Notes under the pieces: model-generated
What the model was told of the DNA's origin: nothing
The model's database searches: none
What the model saw: only the letters and a program-made list of their open reading frames with translations
Made by a program: the position numbers and the translations under genes
NCBI GenBank assembly: GCA_013153715.1
Contig: JAADDW010000014.1
Location: forward strand, 62,001-126,000
Source of the DNA: Campylobacterota bacterium
Lineage (GTDB): Bacteria; Campylobacterota; Campylobacteria; Campylobacterales; Nitratiruptoraceae
Length of the DNA stretch: 64,000 bases
Direction: 5' to 3'
Part shown: positions 37,401 through 48,375 of the stretch, piece after piece
Position numbering within the stretch: position 1 is the stretch's first letter
How the letters are laid out: every line of letters begins with the position of its first letter

Positions 37401-37607
37401 AAGGGTCAATCCCCGCTCCTTCTGGAGCTGTTTGATGAGAAAGGCGTTTGTACTGATATACTCAATCGCCCTATCCAGATAGATACTCTTTCGGTACTCC
37501 TTGTACTTCTCATAGACATAGCTACTGGCGAAGTAGAGCATACCGAAGGCGGGGATAAGGAAGATGATAATGAGTTTGATATTGAGTTTACGAAAGTTTT
37601 TCCCCAT
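34449..37607 (-). CDS. NIT/PAS sensor with GGDEF and EAL domains (c-di-GMP turnover)
   Basis: A 1052-residue membrane sensor. TM1 about 10-30, a periplasmic NIT-like helical domain (QLQKERGLTLVATLGDPGF), TM2 about 302-325, a GAF-like region (~345-480), a PAS domain (~500-610, ITDSSGKIIKVNKAFERITG), a GGDEF domain with intact RLGGDEFALL, and an EAL domain. The EAL motif reads EGLLRW, but other catalytic residues remain (EIVEDALV, DDFGIGYSSL, LKIDKSFI, AEGVEN). It may both make and break c-di-GMP. The 5' end overlaps ubiE by 20 bases, placing it in the infB-ubiE operon. Confidence 0.92.
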   Translation of the reverse strand: MGKNFRKLNIKLIIIFLIPAFGMLYFASSYVYEKYKEYRKSIYLDRAIEYISTNAFLIKQLQKERGLTLVATLGDPGFQRALISQRELSDGAIKRYEAIIVKVGPLFDSQLVKEILRQLRELPTIRKEFNDEERWYRIYRYYSDIIRKLIESSLSLEREYINDQFFATIVSFNALLELAESAGKERALITYLISLQRDRERVLMELKKLEIEYEESKKRFLKHAPPPTILLYNKVVPKEVEEAFDKVKREIIYRERFNFIPRSRWWLLATKYINSIYRVENGLLKKLVHLKKRLREEATRQLVLSLILWLGSLVALGGLMKMIKELFVKIDRLLYKLEYEKVFYKTLSQFSEQIFFAENINALVNIYAIYLYKTGFFDYLFLVNDRNEPVVAEGISLQQIREEILHTIEKGLAKVKKKRRYTTLNLPGKPPKKVLLLPIFDGDRLLYITALFLKSRSTSEKLILDIATKMDEYFLFTYRYLVSKREEQSLRSDLEVLSRAFDAHEAITITDSSGKIIKVNKAFERITGYREDEVVGRNPNILKSGRHDKEFYQKMWETIKEQGYWKGEIYNKRKDGTIYPELLSISAIKDSQGNITNYIAHFFDITELKEAQDSIEFSANHDLLTEFFNRKRFVEELEELYKRVKKSGEFGALFYIDMDDFKYINDTYGHDVGDQVLIAFSQRLRELAGEGDILARLGGDEFALLVPSLGKDRERAFEKANQLAKRILDAFAEPITVEDRVFNISLSIGIYLFPHRETEAKEVITNADIAMYYAKRNGKNQFVFFDDKLDHASKEYLIVKNDLEQALEQGELFLVYQPKVRIRDNAIIGFEGLLRWNHPTKGIVGPDRFLFAAKGSRLIFDIGCFVVKEACKMIKKLEYRYPISINISADQFNNNNFLSHTKEILAPWKSETPFLEFEIVEDALVKDLDKTKEIIAELKKLGLTFSIDDFGIGYSSLSYLEQLDVETLKIDKSFILNIFEKRKQEIVRLILETANIFDMRCIAEGVENSRILDLLKEMGFQYYQGYYFSRPVSEEEVMKLVEYEEKQGRLTA

Positions 37608-38316
37608 CTCTCTCTGCTATGAACATCGTCGAGATCCCCCATGAGAAGCTCCGAACCTCAAGGGGTCTGAAGCCGCTCTCCCGGAGTTCCTCTACAAGCT
37701 GGTCGGTCGTCAGGAAGGAGTCTATGGAGTTGGGAAGATACTCATAGGCCTCCCTCTTTCCCGAGACCAATCCTCCAATAATCGGTAGAATCCGTTTCAT
37801 ATACAATTCTACCACAGGATCCAGCCAACTCCGGCCATTCCGTTTGGTAAATTCGAGGATGACGACGATTCCACCTGGTTTCAGGATCCGATGGAATTCC
37901 CGGAGGGCCTCCACCCTCTCTACCACATTCCGAATTCCATAGGTGATACTCACCAGGTCGCTACTCCCGCTCTCCAAGGGGATCTCCTGGGCGTAGGCCT
38001 TGATAAATGTGAAATGGGGAAGTTTGGTACGGGCGATCTTCAACATCTCCTCGGAAGGGTCGATACCGATAAACTCCCTTACATCAACCCCCTTCCTCCT
38101 GGCCTCCCGCTCCCAGTGGAGGAGCATATCTCCCGTCCCACAGGCCACATCGACAATCCGATCGACAGAAGACCTCCCGTAGTGGTCCAGGGCCCTCTGG
38201 CACGCCCTCTTCCGCCAGACCACATCGGTCCCGAAGCTGAGAATTCTATTGGCGAGATCGTAGCTCTTGGCGATCTCATCGAACATCGATACAATCTTTC
38301 TCTGTCTGCTATCCAT
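37588..38316 (-). CDS. ubiE: Demethylmenaquinone methyltransferase
   Basis: A 242-residue SAM-dependent methyltransferase completing menaquinone. VDVACGTGDMLLHWE (motif I), IGIDPSEEMLKIAR, VSITYGIRNVVER and KPGGIVVILEF match the UbiE/MenG family. With no ubiquinone expected in Campylobacterota, the menaquinone role (menG) is inferred. It overlaps ribD upstream by eight bases and the sensor gene downstream by 20. Confidence 0.95.
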   Translation of the reverse strand: MDSRQRKIVSMFDEIAKSYDLANRILSFGTDVVWRKRACQRALDHYGRSSVDRIVDVACGTGDMLLHWEREARRKGVDVREFIGIDPSEEMLKIARTKLPHFTFIKAYAQEIPLESGSSDLVSITYGIRNVVERVEALREFHRILKPGGIVVILEFTKRNGRSWLDPVVELYMKRILPIIGGLVSGKREAYEYLPNSIDSFLTTDQLVEELRESGFRPLEVRSFSWGISTMFIAERDGEKLS

Positions 38317-39310
38317 TGCGACTCCATATAAGTAGATCTGGACCGATGGCTACACTCTTGAGGAAGGTGATCTTCTTGTCGATCCGATAGTTCTCCTCCC
38401 TCCTCAGAGTTGGAGCCAGAAACCAGAGGTACCAATCCACAAGCCAGCGGCTCTCATGGAGCATCCCCTCCCCCCCCTCGATCATAATAAAACGGTGCTC
38501 CTTAATGGACTCCAGGGAGCTCTCAATGGAGACCTCTCTCCCCGGCACATTGAAGAGGGGGATCTTCCTATTGAACTTCCCCCTTCTGGAGTAGATCAGA
38601 ATATTGGGGGCTCTCCCCCCCACCAATCGGGCATCGAGGATAGGCCTGTCGATACGGACCGTCCCTCCCCCCACAACCAGGAGGTCCACCTTATCCCTTA
38701 TCTTGTGGACCAACTCCCGAGATGGGTAGGAGGAGATCTGCCCCCCCGTAATGACTCCGTTGAGATGCTGGGCCAGCTTGAAGAAGACGAAGCGGGAGCT
38801 GGTCCATCTGACAAAGGGCTCTATGAGGGCTCGGGCCTCCTCTTCACAGACCCCTATCTCCACCTCAACCCCCTTTTGGGCCAGATAGTGGGCTCCCCCA
38901 CCGGCCTTGGGGGTGGGATCGAGAGTCCCTATGACCACCCTCCGAAAACCCAACTCCTTGATGAGGAGGGAGCAGGGAGGGGTCTTGCCGTAGTGGAAAC
39001 AGGGTTCAAGGGTGACATAGAGGGTAGCGTCATGAAAGAGGGTGTGGGAGTGGGTGGTCAGGTAGTTATGGAGGTGGAGGGGATCTCTGATGGAGAGAAT
39101 CTGATCATCGCCTGTCAGGAGATGGTAGGCGTCCCGAATGGCCAGGACCTCGGCGTGGGGCCCTCCGGCCTCCTGGTGGGCGGCAATACTGAGGAGCCGT
39201 CCCCCCTTGACAATAGAGGCCCCCACTGCCGGATTGGGATAGGTGAGGAGTTGGTATTTCCACCCCTCATCGAGGGCGGCCTCCATATAGAAACGGTCGA
39301 AGTTTACCAT
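38309..39310 (-). CDS. ribD: Bifunctional riboflavin deaminase/reductase RibD
   Basis: A 333-residue two-domain enzyme for the second and third steps of riboflavin synthesis. The N-terminal deaminase domain has zinc ligands in GGPHAEVLAI and LEPCFHYGKTPPC. The C-terminal reductase domain includes FFKLAQHLNGVITGG and DLLVVGGGTVRIDRP. The final part is rather divergent. Overlaps with rimP (seven bases) and ubiE (eight bases) suggest coupled translation. Confidence 0.93.
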   Translation of the reverse strand: MVNFDRFYMEAALDEGWKYQLLTYPNPAVGASIVKGGRLLSIAAHQEAGGPHAEVLAIRDAYHLLTGDDQILSIRDPLHLHNYLTTHSHTLFHDATLYVTLEPCFHYGKTPPCSLLIKELGFRRVVIGTLDPTPKAGGGAHYLAQKGVEVEIGVCEEEARALIEPFVRWTSSRFVFFKLAQHLNGVITGGQISSYPSRELVHKIRDKVDLLVVGGGTVRIDRPILDARLVGGRAPNILIYSRRGKFNRKIPLFNVPGREVSIESSLESIKEHRFIMIEGGEGMLHESRWLVDWYLWFLAPTLRREENYRIDKKITFLKSVAIGPDLLIWSRNG

Positions 39311-39735
39311 TCAAAGTAAGTGCGGGCGCTCTGTATCTCATCGTAGGCGATCCTCTCCTCTCCACCATCTCTATCGGTAATGAGAATTCCGCTCCCGTCG
39401 GCCCCTTTGAGCTCCCCTGCGACAACCTCTCCCCCAACTTTGGTCACCCTCACCTTCTCTCCCACCGACTTCTGGAAATGGGAGGGCTTCTTCAGCTTCC
39501 GCTCGACTCCTGGGGAGCTCACCTCCAGATTGTACTCTCCCGAGATGGGAGGATCGACATCGAGGAGGGGGGAGATGAGATTGGAGATCTGGGCACACTG
39601 ATCCAGATCGACCCCATCTTCCGACTTGATGGTTACCCGATAGATTCTCTTCCCCCTCTCACTTACCGTCTCTATATCGTAGAGCTGGAGACCGCAAGAC
39701 TCCACAATCCGCCTGATCTCATCTTCCAGAGCCAT
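39304..39735 (-). CDS. rimP: Ribosome maturation factor RimP
   Basis: A 143-residue 30S assembly factor. Two-domain layout with IVESCGLQLYDIETVSE, then DLDQCAQISNLISPLL and EYNLEVSSPGVERKLKKP typical of RimP (DUF150). It lies between rbfA (17-base overlap) and ribD. Position in an infB-rbfA-rimP set is conserved in the phylum. Confidence 0.93.
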   Translation of the reverse strand: MALEDEIRRIVESCGLQLYDIETVSERGKRIYRVTIKSEDGVDLDQCAQISNLISPLLDVDPPISGEYNLEVSSPGVERKLKKPSHFQKSVGEKVRVTKVGGEVVAGELKGADGSGILITDRDGGEERIAYDEIQSARTYFEW

Positions 39736-40093
39736 TCTCTTCCCTTATCTTTGCAAAGAGCTCCTCTATCTCCTGTTGCTTCTTCAGCCGATCGTCAAAT
39801 TTAAAGTGAAATTTGGGACATTTGAACCAGCCGCTAGCCTCCAGACAGTAGCCCTGGAGAACGGGGGCGGCCCGCTTCAGGTGGCGGAGAATCTCCCTCT
39901 TCTCCTCCTCGGTATAGATAGATTCATCTATGTAAACGACGGCGTCGTAGAGCCCCCTCTTCACATCGACATCGGTTACGGTCAACCCCTGGAGTAACTC
40001 ATCATTGAGCGTCCCGAGGGCTTCACTGATCAACTCCCTCAAGAGGGAGGCCGCCCTCTTCTCCTTCAATCCCGGTGCCTTTGCCATCTCCAC
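39719..40093 (-). CDS. rbfA: Ribosome-binding factor A
   Basis: A 124-residue KH-fold factor for 16S maturation in the cold and in 30S assembly. The core region reads TVTDVDVKRGLYDAVVYID with SLLRELISEALGTL near the N-terminus. ATG at 40093 lies two bases after the infB stop. Confidence 0.93.
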   Translation of the reverse strand: MEMAKAPGLKEKRAASLLRELISEALGTLNDELLQGLTVTDVDVKRGLYDAVVYIDESIYTEEEKREILRHLKRAAPVLQGYCLEASGWFKCPKFHFKFDDRLKKQQEIEELFAKIREENGSGR

Positions 40094-40095
40094 TC

Positions 40096-42703
<2,608 letters not shown>

Positions 42704-42711
<8 letters not shown>

Positions 42712-42940
42712 ACTTGAGTATCTCCTTTAACATTTTCAAAGCCGAGGATGGGTCAATCTTACAGATGCGAGCGAGGCTTTTGGAGAGTCTCTCTTGCCCT
42801 ATGCAGGAGTCGCAAATATAGAAGCTCCTTCCTCTCCCGTCAAATGGCACAATCTCCCTCTGGCGACAGTGGAATCGATGGAGCTCCCCTTGATCAAACC
42901 GCTTTCTACAATAAATACACATTCTCACTGGCTTTGACAT
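42704..42940 (-). CDS. YlxR-like (DUF448) RNA-binding protein
   Basis: A 78-residue protein placed, as in many bacteria, directly before infB. It keeps the YlxR outline: an N-terminal CIYCRKRF, a basic middle and [13 protein letters not shown], then a helix. YlxR proteins bind RNA and have been linked to RNase P or ribosome assembly. The ATG at 42940 has no ribosome-binding site and lies about two bases from the start expected from the -10 box at 42949; a leaderless message or a start at ATG 42922 are possible. It overlaps infB. Confidence 0.82.
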
Positions 42941-42948
42941 TGGGGCTA

Positions 42949-42954
42949 ATTATA
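42949..42954 (-). promoter_or_regulatory. Putative -10 box for the ylxR-infB-ubiE-sensor operon
   Basis: TATAAT in the context TTTTGATATAATTAG on the minus strand, only eight bases before the ylxR ATG. If used, it would give an almost leaderless ylxR message. Confidence 0.55.
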
Positions 42955-42978
42955 TCAAAAAAAAGAGCGCTTCCCAAA

Positions 42979-43860
42979 CTACTCTTCGATGATGAGCCCC
43001 CGGTTATCGAAATCAAGGGTGAGGACCCGAAAGTTGGGGAAGCGGTTCTGGAGGAGATGTTCCAGATGGAAGGCGTCCCTTTCATAGACCATATTGAAAA
43101 AGGTGGATCCGCTCCCGCTCAAGGTGCTTATGAGGGCTCCGTGCTGGAGGGCCATCTTCTGGAGCTGGAAGAGTTCGGGCATCCCCTCCATCCTTATATC
43201 CTGGTGCATCCTATCCTTGGAGGCCACCCTCAACATCTCCCACCTCTCGCTGAAGATGGCCGCCGTCAGGAGGGAGCTCCGGGAGAGATTATAGACCACA
43301 TCCTGGGTCGTGTACCTTTTGGGGAGCCGCTTCCTGGAGTGGGCCGTCGAGATGGGACGGTCCGGGATAACTACCACCGCCTTGAGCCCCTTGGGCATCT
43401 CCTTCTTGATGCTGTAGATCCTCCCCCCGTCGATGGTGGCCACATTGAAACCGCCCATAACGGCGGGGGTGATATTGTCCGGATGGGGTTCATAGACCAG
43501 AGCCCTATTGAGGAGCCCCTCCCGGGAAATACCGATCCCTGCGGCTGTGTAGGCGGCGGCAATGGCGCTGACAATGACAGCCGAGCTACTCCCCAATCCC
43601 CGGGAGAGGGGGATATGGTTGTAGAAGGTGAAACGGAATTTATCCTGGCGCCCCGTCAACCTCCTATAGTGCTCATTGAAGATGGAGACGAAGAGGTTAT
43701 TCCCCTTGAGGCGGACATTGTCGGCCCCCTCTCCCCGAATGGAGATACTGAAGAACTTGCTCCTCTTGATGCGGACGCTATTTCTCAGAGAGAGGGCTAC
43801 CCCCAGTGTGTCAAAGCCCGGACCGAGATTGGCGCTGGTTGCTGGTACACTGATATACAC
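42979..43860 (-). CDS. thrB: Homoserine kinase
   Basis: A 293-residue GHMP kinase for threonine synthesis. It begins [20 protein letters not shown], and the ATP loop is [19 protein letters not shown]. The C-terminal [10 protein letters not shown] is also conserved. It is the last gene of the tsaB-lpxC-M23-nrnA series, separated from tsaB by eight bases. Confidence 0.96.
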   Translation of the reverse strand: MYISVPATSANLGPGFDTLGVALSLRNSVRIKRSKFFSISIRGEGADNVRLKGNNLFVSIFNEHYRRLTGRQDKFRFTFYNHIPLSRGLGSSSAVIVSAIAAAYTAAGIGISREGLLNRALVYEPHPDNITPAVMGGFNVATIDGGRIYSIKKEMPKGLKAVVVIPDRPISTAHSRKRLPKRYTTQDVVYNLSRSSLLTAAIFSERWEMLRVASKDRMHQDIRMEGMPELFQLQKMALQHGALISTLSGSGSTFFNMVYERDAFHLEHLLQNRFPNFRVLTLDFDNRGLIIEE

Positions 43861-43868
43861 GCTCTTCC

Positions 43869-44333
43869 TTAGACTGCTGGAATCACATAGAGGGGAGCCG
43901 TCTCGTCACGGGAGCAACGGAGGGAGTCCAGCTCCTCTGGAAGCTGGAAACCCTGCTCCACCTCCCCTTCAATCCTCTTGGTCACAATTATACCACCCTC
44001 TCGGACGAAATAGAGCTTTCCAACAGCCTTGATAGGGCGATTCTGGTTGAAGGTGAAACCGTCGCACCCGTAGAGCTCGACCCCCTTGGTGATCTGGAGG
44101 GTCTTGAGAAAGAGGTAGAGGAGCTTGATGGACATAAAACTCCCCGGCCCCCGGGCAAAGAAGATCCGTTTAATCTCGAAGCGGTCCATAATCTCCCTGA
44201 AGAGCTCCGGAAGGACCTCGCTCAGCTTCCCCTCCACCTCCCTCTTCTCCACCAATCTCCCCTCCCTGTAAATTCCGACCAGGAGGGGGGGAGAGAGAGC
44301 GACGACGACGAGATCAACCTGTTGCGAAGGCAT
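43869..44333 (-). CDS. tsaB: TsaB-like tRNA threonylcarbamoyladenosine biosynthesis protein
   Basis: A 154-residue short member of the TsaB/YeaZ family, the platform subunit for t6A37 formation with TsaD. The conserved GPGSFMSIK segment (usually GPGSFTGLR) is near residue 62. It is shorter than E. coli TsaB and the N-terminal ASKH motif is degenerate, which is common in the phylum. It overlaps lpxC by 20 bases. Confidence 0.75.
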   Translation of the reverse strand: MPSQQVDLVVVALSPPLLVGIYREGRLVEKREVEGKLSEVLPELFREIMDRFEIKRIFFARGPGSFMSIKLLYLFLKTLQITKGVELYGCDGFTFNQNRPIKAVGKLYFVREGGIIVTKRIEGEVEQGFQLPEELDSLRCSRDETAPLYVIPAV

Positions 44334-45210
44334 AGGCGATAGCTCTCTGTTCCTCTGTCGAATCCCTGTCGAGTTCTACAATGTCGTAGGCCCCCTCTTT
44401 CAAGAGCTCCAGGGTCAGTCTATGGTTGAGGGCGTGGCTCCCGGCAAAGGCCCGATACTCTCCCATAATGGGCATACCGAGGAGGGCCAAGTCTCCGATG
44501 GCGTCCAGAATCTTATGGCGGACAAACTCATCGGGGTACCGGAGCCCCTCTGGATTGAGGATGCCGTAATCATCCAGGACAATAGCGTTGTCCAGGGATC
44601 CCCCCTTGGCCAGCCCCATACTCCTCAGATACTGGACCTCCTTGAGGAAGCCGAAGGTCCTGGCCTTGGCGATCTCCTTGAGGAAAGCCTGTTTCGTGAA
44701 GTTGAAGCGGTAGTGTTCCCTCCCGATGGCTGGGTGGTCGAAATCGATGGTGAAGTCGAAGATCATCTCCTTGCTGGGGAGGAGCTCCACATACTTCTCC
44801 CCCTCCTGGACTCGGACCCGATCTCTGATCTTGAGGACCCGCTTACTCACCCTCTGTTCCTGAATTCCGGCCTCATCGAGGAGCATGGAGTAGGCGATGG
44901 CGCTCCCATCCATGACCGGTACCTCATCGCTGTCCAGAATGACCAACAGATTGTCAATTCCGTAGCTGTAGAGGGTACTCATAAAGTGCTCTATGGTCGA
45001 GACGGTGACCCCTCCCTCTCCGATAACCGTCGCCATTCGGGTATCGACGACGCTCTGGGGTCTGACCTTGATATAGCGGTTTCTATCTCTCCTGTAGAAT
45101 ACGATCCCACTCCTCTCTTCGGCAGGTTCGAGGCGCATGCGGACAGGAAGTCCCTTGTGGAGCCCAATACCTATAAATTCTACACTTTTCGCTATCGTTC
45201 GTTCTCTCAT
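44314..45210 (-). CDS. lpxC: UDP-3-O-acyl-N-acetylglucosamine deacetylase
   Basis: A 298-residue zinc deacetylase, the committed step of lipid A synthesis. Zinc and catalytic residues appear in VSTIEHFMSTLYSYG (His), HKILDAIGDLALLG (His and Asp) and GSHALNHRLT. It opens RTIAKSVEFIGIGLHKG. Confirms a Gram-negative envelope. Confidence 0.97.
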   Translation of the reverse strand: MRERTIAKSVEFIGIGLHKGLPVRMRLEPAEERSGIVFYRRDRNRYIKVRPQSVVDTRMATVIGEGGVTVSTIEHFMSTLYSYGIDNLLVILDSDEVPVMDGSAIAYSMLLDEAGIQEQRVSKRVLKIRDRVRVQEGEKYVELLPSKEMIFDFTIDFDHPAIGREHYRFNFTKQAFLKEIAKARTFGFLKEVQYLRSMGLAKGGSLDNAIVLDDYGILNPEGLRYPDEFVRHKILDAIGDLALLGMPIMGEYRAFAGSHALNHRLTLELLKEGAYDIVELDRDSTEEQRAIAYAFATG

Positions 45211-45243
45211 GGTCTTTCCTTTAAGCTCATTTTACCAAAAAAA

Positions 45244-46608
45244 CTACTTGCTGTCTATCAGCTTTTTCGCATCTTCGATAATGTCTTCGATATTGAGCTT
45301 AATCCACCGTCTGTCCATCCACTCTTCGGGACGGACCTCAACTCCTTGGACCACGACGCCGAAGTGGAGATGGTCTCCGAGAACCAATCCTGTCCTCCCC
45401 GTCTTGGCTATCCTCTTGCCCCGGGAGACACTATCCCCCTTCCGGACAAAGACACTGGAGCAGTGGGCGTAGAGTGTGTAGAGTCCGAGGCCGTGGGAGA
45501 TCATCGGCATGTTGCCATAGATCCCATTGTAGTCGGAGAAGACAACCTTGCCGGGATTGGAGGCGATAATATCGGCCATCTTGGTACTGGCCAGATCGAG
45601 CCCCATGTGGTAGGCTTCACTCACCAATCTCCCCCGATAGTAGTAGTACCGATGGTCCCCGAAATCGGCTACCTTGGCCCCATTCTTCAAGGGGTAGAAG
45701 GCCTTGATTTTGAACTGGGTCACCCTCTCCTGGGGGACCTTCTGGGCTATGGTATGGATCAGTTGCTCATTCATCATACGGAGCTTCTCGTTGACAAATT
45801 TGAACCGCTCAATCCGATCCATACTCCTCGTTTCGGGATAGTCTTCGGCCAGTTCGGCCACCTTCCCGTCCAGGAAGCTATCTTTCAACTCTATCTTGCT
45901 GGTCCTGTAGCGGCGGTTTTTCAGGTAGAAGGGGATATGGGCCTTGGCCCTGTTCCCCGCCTTATCGAGGGCCACAATGGTCGCCTTGAACTTGGACTGG
46001 GTAATGGGCCACGCCACCAGGGCAACATAGTATCCATCCTTGTAGAAGGGGGCCGCCCTGAACCGAATGCCGAAGTTGGTCCTGATATAGAAATCTTTGA
46101 GATTCTCATCGCGGCAGTGGAAGATAACCAGAGCACTCCCCCCTTTGGTGATGGCGTAGGAGTTATTGACAACATAGAGGTCCGGCTTCTTGGTGTCGAT
46201 ATAGATCTTGCTCCTCTTGAGGCTCTTGTTGCCGAGAAAGTAGTTCCAATAGCTCTTATCCTGAACCTCAATGAGGAGCTCCGCCCTCCCCTTGGGAAAC
46301 TCCATGTCGACAGGGACAGCAATGGAGAGGTTGAGCTCCCTCTTGGGTTGCTCCAGCTTCTGCATATCGATAATCTTCTCTTTGGAGCCGTTGAAAATTG
46401 TGATCTTGTAGGATTTGATCCCCGTATTGTCCCGAAGGGAGACTCTGATGGGCTCCTTCAAGTTCCAGTAGATCTCGTCTGCCACCTCCACGATGGGAGC
46501 TTCCCTCTCAAAGGCTGTCGAAGTATAGATAGAGTACCCCCCGAAACCTGCGAGACCGAGTAGCGCCAAAGCTATATAAATTCCTTTGCTCCTATTCCTC
46601 AACGACAA
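45244..46608 (-). CDS. M23-family peptidoglycan endopeptidase
   Basis: A 454-residue periplasmic protein. An N-terminal membrane anchor (about 8-26, IYIALALLGLAGFGGYSIYT) precedes ~270 residues with Ig-like or beta-rich segments, followed by a LytM domain with zinc ligands in AYHMGLDLAS and DHLHFGVVVQ and HGLGLYTLYAHC. All ligands seem intact, so it is probably an active cell-wall hydrolase (shape-related Csd-type enzymes exist in relatives). It overlaps nrnA by 17 bases. Confidence 0.9.
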   Translation of the reverse strand: MSLRNRSKGIYIALALLGLAGFGGYSIYTSTAFEREAPIVEVADEIYWNLKEPIRVSLRDNTGIKSYKITIFNGSKEKIIDMQKLEQPKRELNLSIAVPVDMEFPKGRAELLIEVQDKSYWNYFLGNKSLKRSKIYIDTKKPDLYVVNNSYAITKGGSALVIFHCRDENLKDFYIRTNFGIRFRAAPFYKDGYYVALVAWPITQSKFKATIVALDKAGNRAKAHIPFYLKNRRYRTSKIELKDSFLDGKVAELAEDYPETRSMDRIERFKFVNEKLRMMNEQLIHTIAQKVPQERVTQFKIKAFYPLKNGAKVADFGDHRYYYYRGRLVSEAYHMGLDLASTKMADIIASNPGKVVFSDYNGIYGNMPMISHGLGLYTLYAHCSSVFVRKGDSVSRGKRIAKTGRTGLVLGDHLHFGVVVQGVEVRPEEWMDRRWIKLNIEDIIEDAKKLIDSK

Positions 46609-47557
46609 TCTCCTTCTCTAACCTCTGGAGTAGCTCTCTCTCAATCCAATTGAGATCTTTACCATCGGTAAAACCGGCCGAATTTTTATGCCCACCCCCT
46701 CCAAATTCTGAGGCTATCTTTCCCACATCGACAGAGTCCTTAGAACGGAGGGAGACCTTGATACGGCCATCTTCCTCCTCCCGAAAGAGGAGGGCTACCT
46801 GGACAGTAGCCAGGGAGCGGACCATATCGAGGACCCCATCTCCCATCTCCTTGGTGGCTCCACTCCTCTTCAACATCTCCTGGGTCATGGTAATTATCCC
46901 CACCTTGCCGTAGAGGTGGAGGCGGAGGGTGGCCAGGACCATCTCTGTCAGTCTCAACTTGGCCAGGGGCTCCCGCATAGTCAAATTTTTGGCGACAGAG
47001 TGGGGATCGGCACCCCACTGGCAGAGCTGGGCGGCCATCTGGAAGAGCTCCCCATCGACCCGCTCATATCGGAAGAAGCCTGAGTCATCGACCAGGGCCG
47101 TATAGAGTGGAACAGCCCCCTCCCGAGGGAGGGAGAGTCCCCTACTCTTGATGAGGTTGTAGAGGACCTGGGCGGTGGCGGCGGCCCCTGGGTCCACAAT
47201 GTTGAGGGTGCCGTAGAGGGTGTTGGAGATATGGTGGTCAATATTGATAATGGGTTGCTCCACAGGATCGAGGCCCAACCGATCCCAGCTGGCGGCATCT
47301 AGAGTAATGAGGAGATCAAAGGAGTCGGGGATCTTCCTCCCAATCTTCTCACTCCCTGGGAGAAAATCGAGATTGTAGGGAAGGGGGTCCCGATTGTAGA
47401 GGGTGACAGACTTCCCCTGCCCCTTCAGAAGGTGGTAGAGGGCCAGGGCACTCCCAATAGTATCTGCATCTGGGTTGATATGGGTGGCCAGAAGGAGGGA
47501 ATCGGCCTCCTCCACCATCTCCCACACCTTCCGATAGAGATCTTCCATCTCAGCCAT
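46592..47557 (-). CDS. DHH/DHHA1 phosphoesterase (NrnA-like nanoRNase/pAp phosphatase)
   Basis: A 321-residue enzyme with the DHH motifs ATHINPDADTIGSALALY and NIDHHISNTLYG and the DHHA1 loop FGGGGHKNSAGF. NrnA-type enzymes degrade 2-5-mer RNAs (including pGpG from c-di-GMP) and 3'-phosphoadenosine 5'-phosphate. It overlaps nadC by eight bases. Confidence 0.9.
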   Translation of the reverse strand: MAEMEDLYRKVWEMVEEADSLLLATHINPDADTIGSALALYHLLKGQGKSVTLYNRDPLPYNLDFLPGSEKIGRKIPDSFDLLITLDAASWDRLGLDPVEQPIINIDHHISNTLYGTLNIVDPGAAATAQVLYNLIKSRGLSLPREGAVPLYTALVDDSGFFRYERVDGELFQMAAQLCQWGADPHSVAKNLTMREPLAKLRLTEMVLATLRLHLYGKVGIITMTQEMLKRSGATKEMGDGVLDMVRSLATVQVALLFREEEDGRIKVSLRSKDSVDVGKIASEFGGGGHKNSAGFTDGKDLNWIERELLQRLEKEIVVEE

Positions 47558-48374
47558 CGATCTTCATGGAAATATCTAACCATCTGGCCTGATGGGTGAT
47601 ACTCCCACTGCTGACGGCATCGACACCGATCTCCCCGTAGGCTCTGATAGTCTCTAGGGTCACATTTCCGCTGGCCTCTATGAGGACAGAGGGAAATCTC
47701 CCGTTCCGAATCTCCACAACCTTCCTAATCTCCGGAAGTTCCATATTGTCACACATGATAATATCGGCTCCGGCCTCCATGGCCCGTTCCGCCATCTCGA
47801 CCGAACCACACTCGACCTCTATCTTCGCCGTAAAGGGAATGAGTCTCCGGGCCCGCTCCATGAACTCCTCGAACTCATCGTCGAGGACGGCGAGATGGGT
47901 ATCCTTCAACATGAGACAGTCGTCCAATCCCATCCTATGGTTGACGACACCCCCTACCCGGGCTCCGTACTTCTCAAACTCCCTGAGGAGGGGTCTCGTC
48001 TTCCTGGTATCGAGGACCTTCACCTCTCCCCCGCTGGCCTCCACAAAGGCCCTGGCCATGGTGGCTATGGACGAAGCGTGGAGAATGGTATTGAGGATGG
48101 AGCGCTCCCCCTTGAGGAGAGCCACGGCCTCTCCATAGAGCCTGGCTATTCTCCGATTGGGTTCCAGCCTCTCCCCATCCTCTACCTCCCAGAGAATCTC
48201 AATATTGAGGAGTTGGGCGATGGCATCGGCATAGGGGATACCGGCCATAACCCCTTCCGATCGGGCTACAATCTTCCCAGCCGCCCTCTTCCTCTCGGTG
48301 AAGACCCTCTCGAAGAGATCCCCCCTCCCAATATCCTCGGCAAGGACCGCCTTGGCAAAATCCTCTATAACCAT
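47550..48374 (-). CDS. nadC: Nicotinate-nucleotide pyrophosphorylase (QPRTase)
   Basis: A 274-residue enzyme converting quinolinate and PRPP to nicotinate mononucleotide. LDTRKTRPLLREFEKYGARVGG holds the substrate-binding arginines (given here as the motif), with EVECGSVEMAERAMEAG and LIEASGNVTLETI downstream. One base after the nadA stop region, so nadA-nadC are co-transcribed. Confidence 0.97.
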   Translation of the reverse strand: MVIEDFAKAVLAEDIGRGDLFERVFTERKRAAGKIVARSEGVMAGIPYADAIAQLLNIEILWEVEDGERLEPNRRIARLYGEAVALLKGERSILNTILHASSIATMARAFVEASGGEVKVLDTRKTRPLLREFEKYGARVGGVVNHRMGLDDCLMLKDTHLAVLDDEFEEFMERARRLIPFTAKIEVECGSVEMAERAMEAGADIIMCDNMELPEIRKVVEIRNGRFPSVLIEASGNVTLETIRAYGEIGVDAVSSGSITHQARWLDISMKIDG

Positions 48375-48375
48375 C

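Noticed and set aside
44422-46563. A long antisense open frame (about 713 codons) across lpxC and the M23 peptidase
   Set aside because: It crosses two well-supported genes and has shadow-like composition. Similar ones at 35598-37622 and 40603-42165 are rejected for the same reason.
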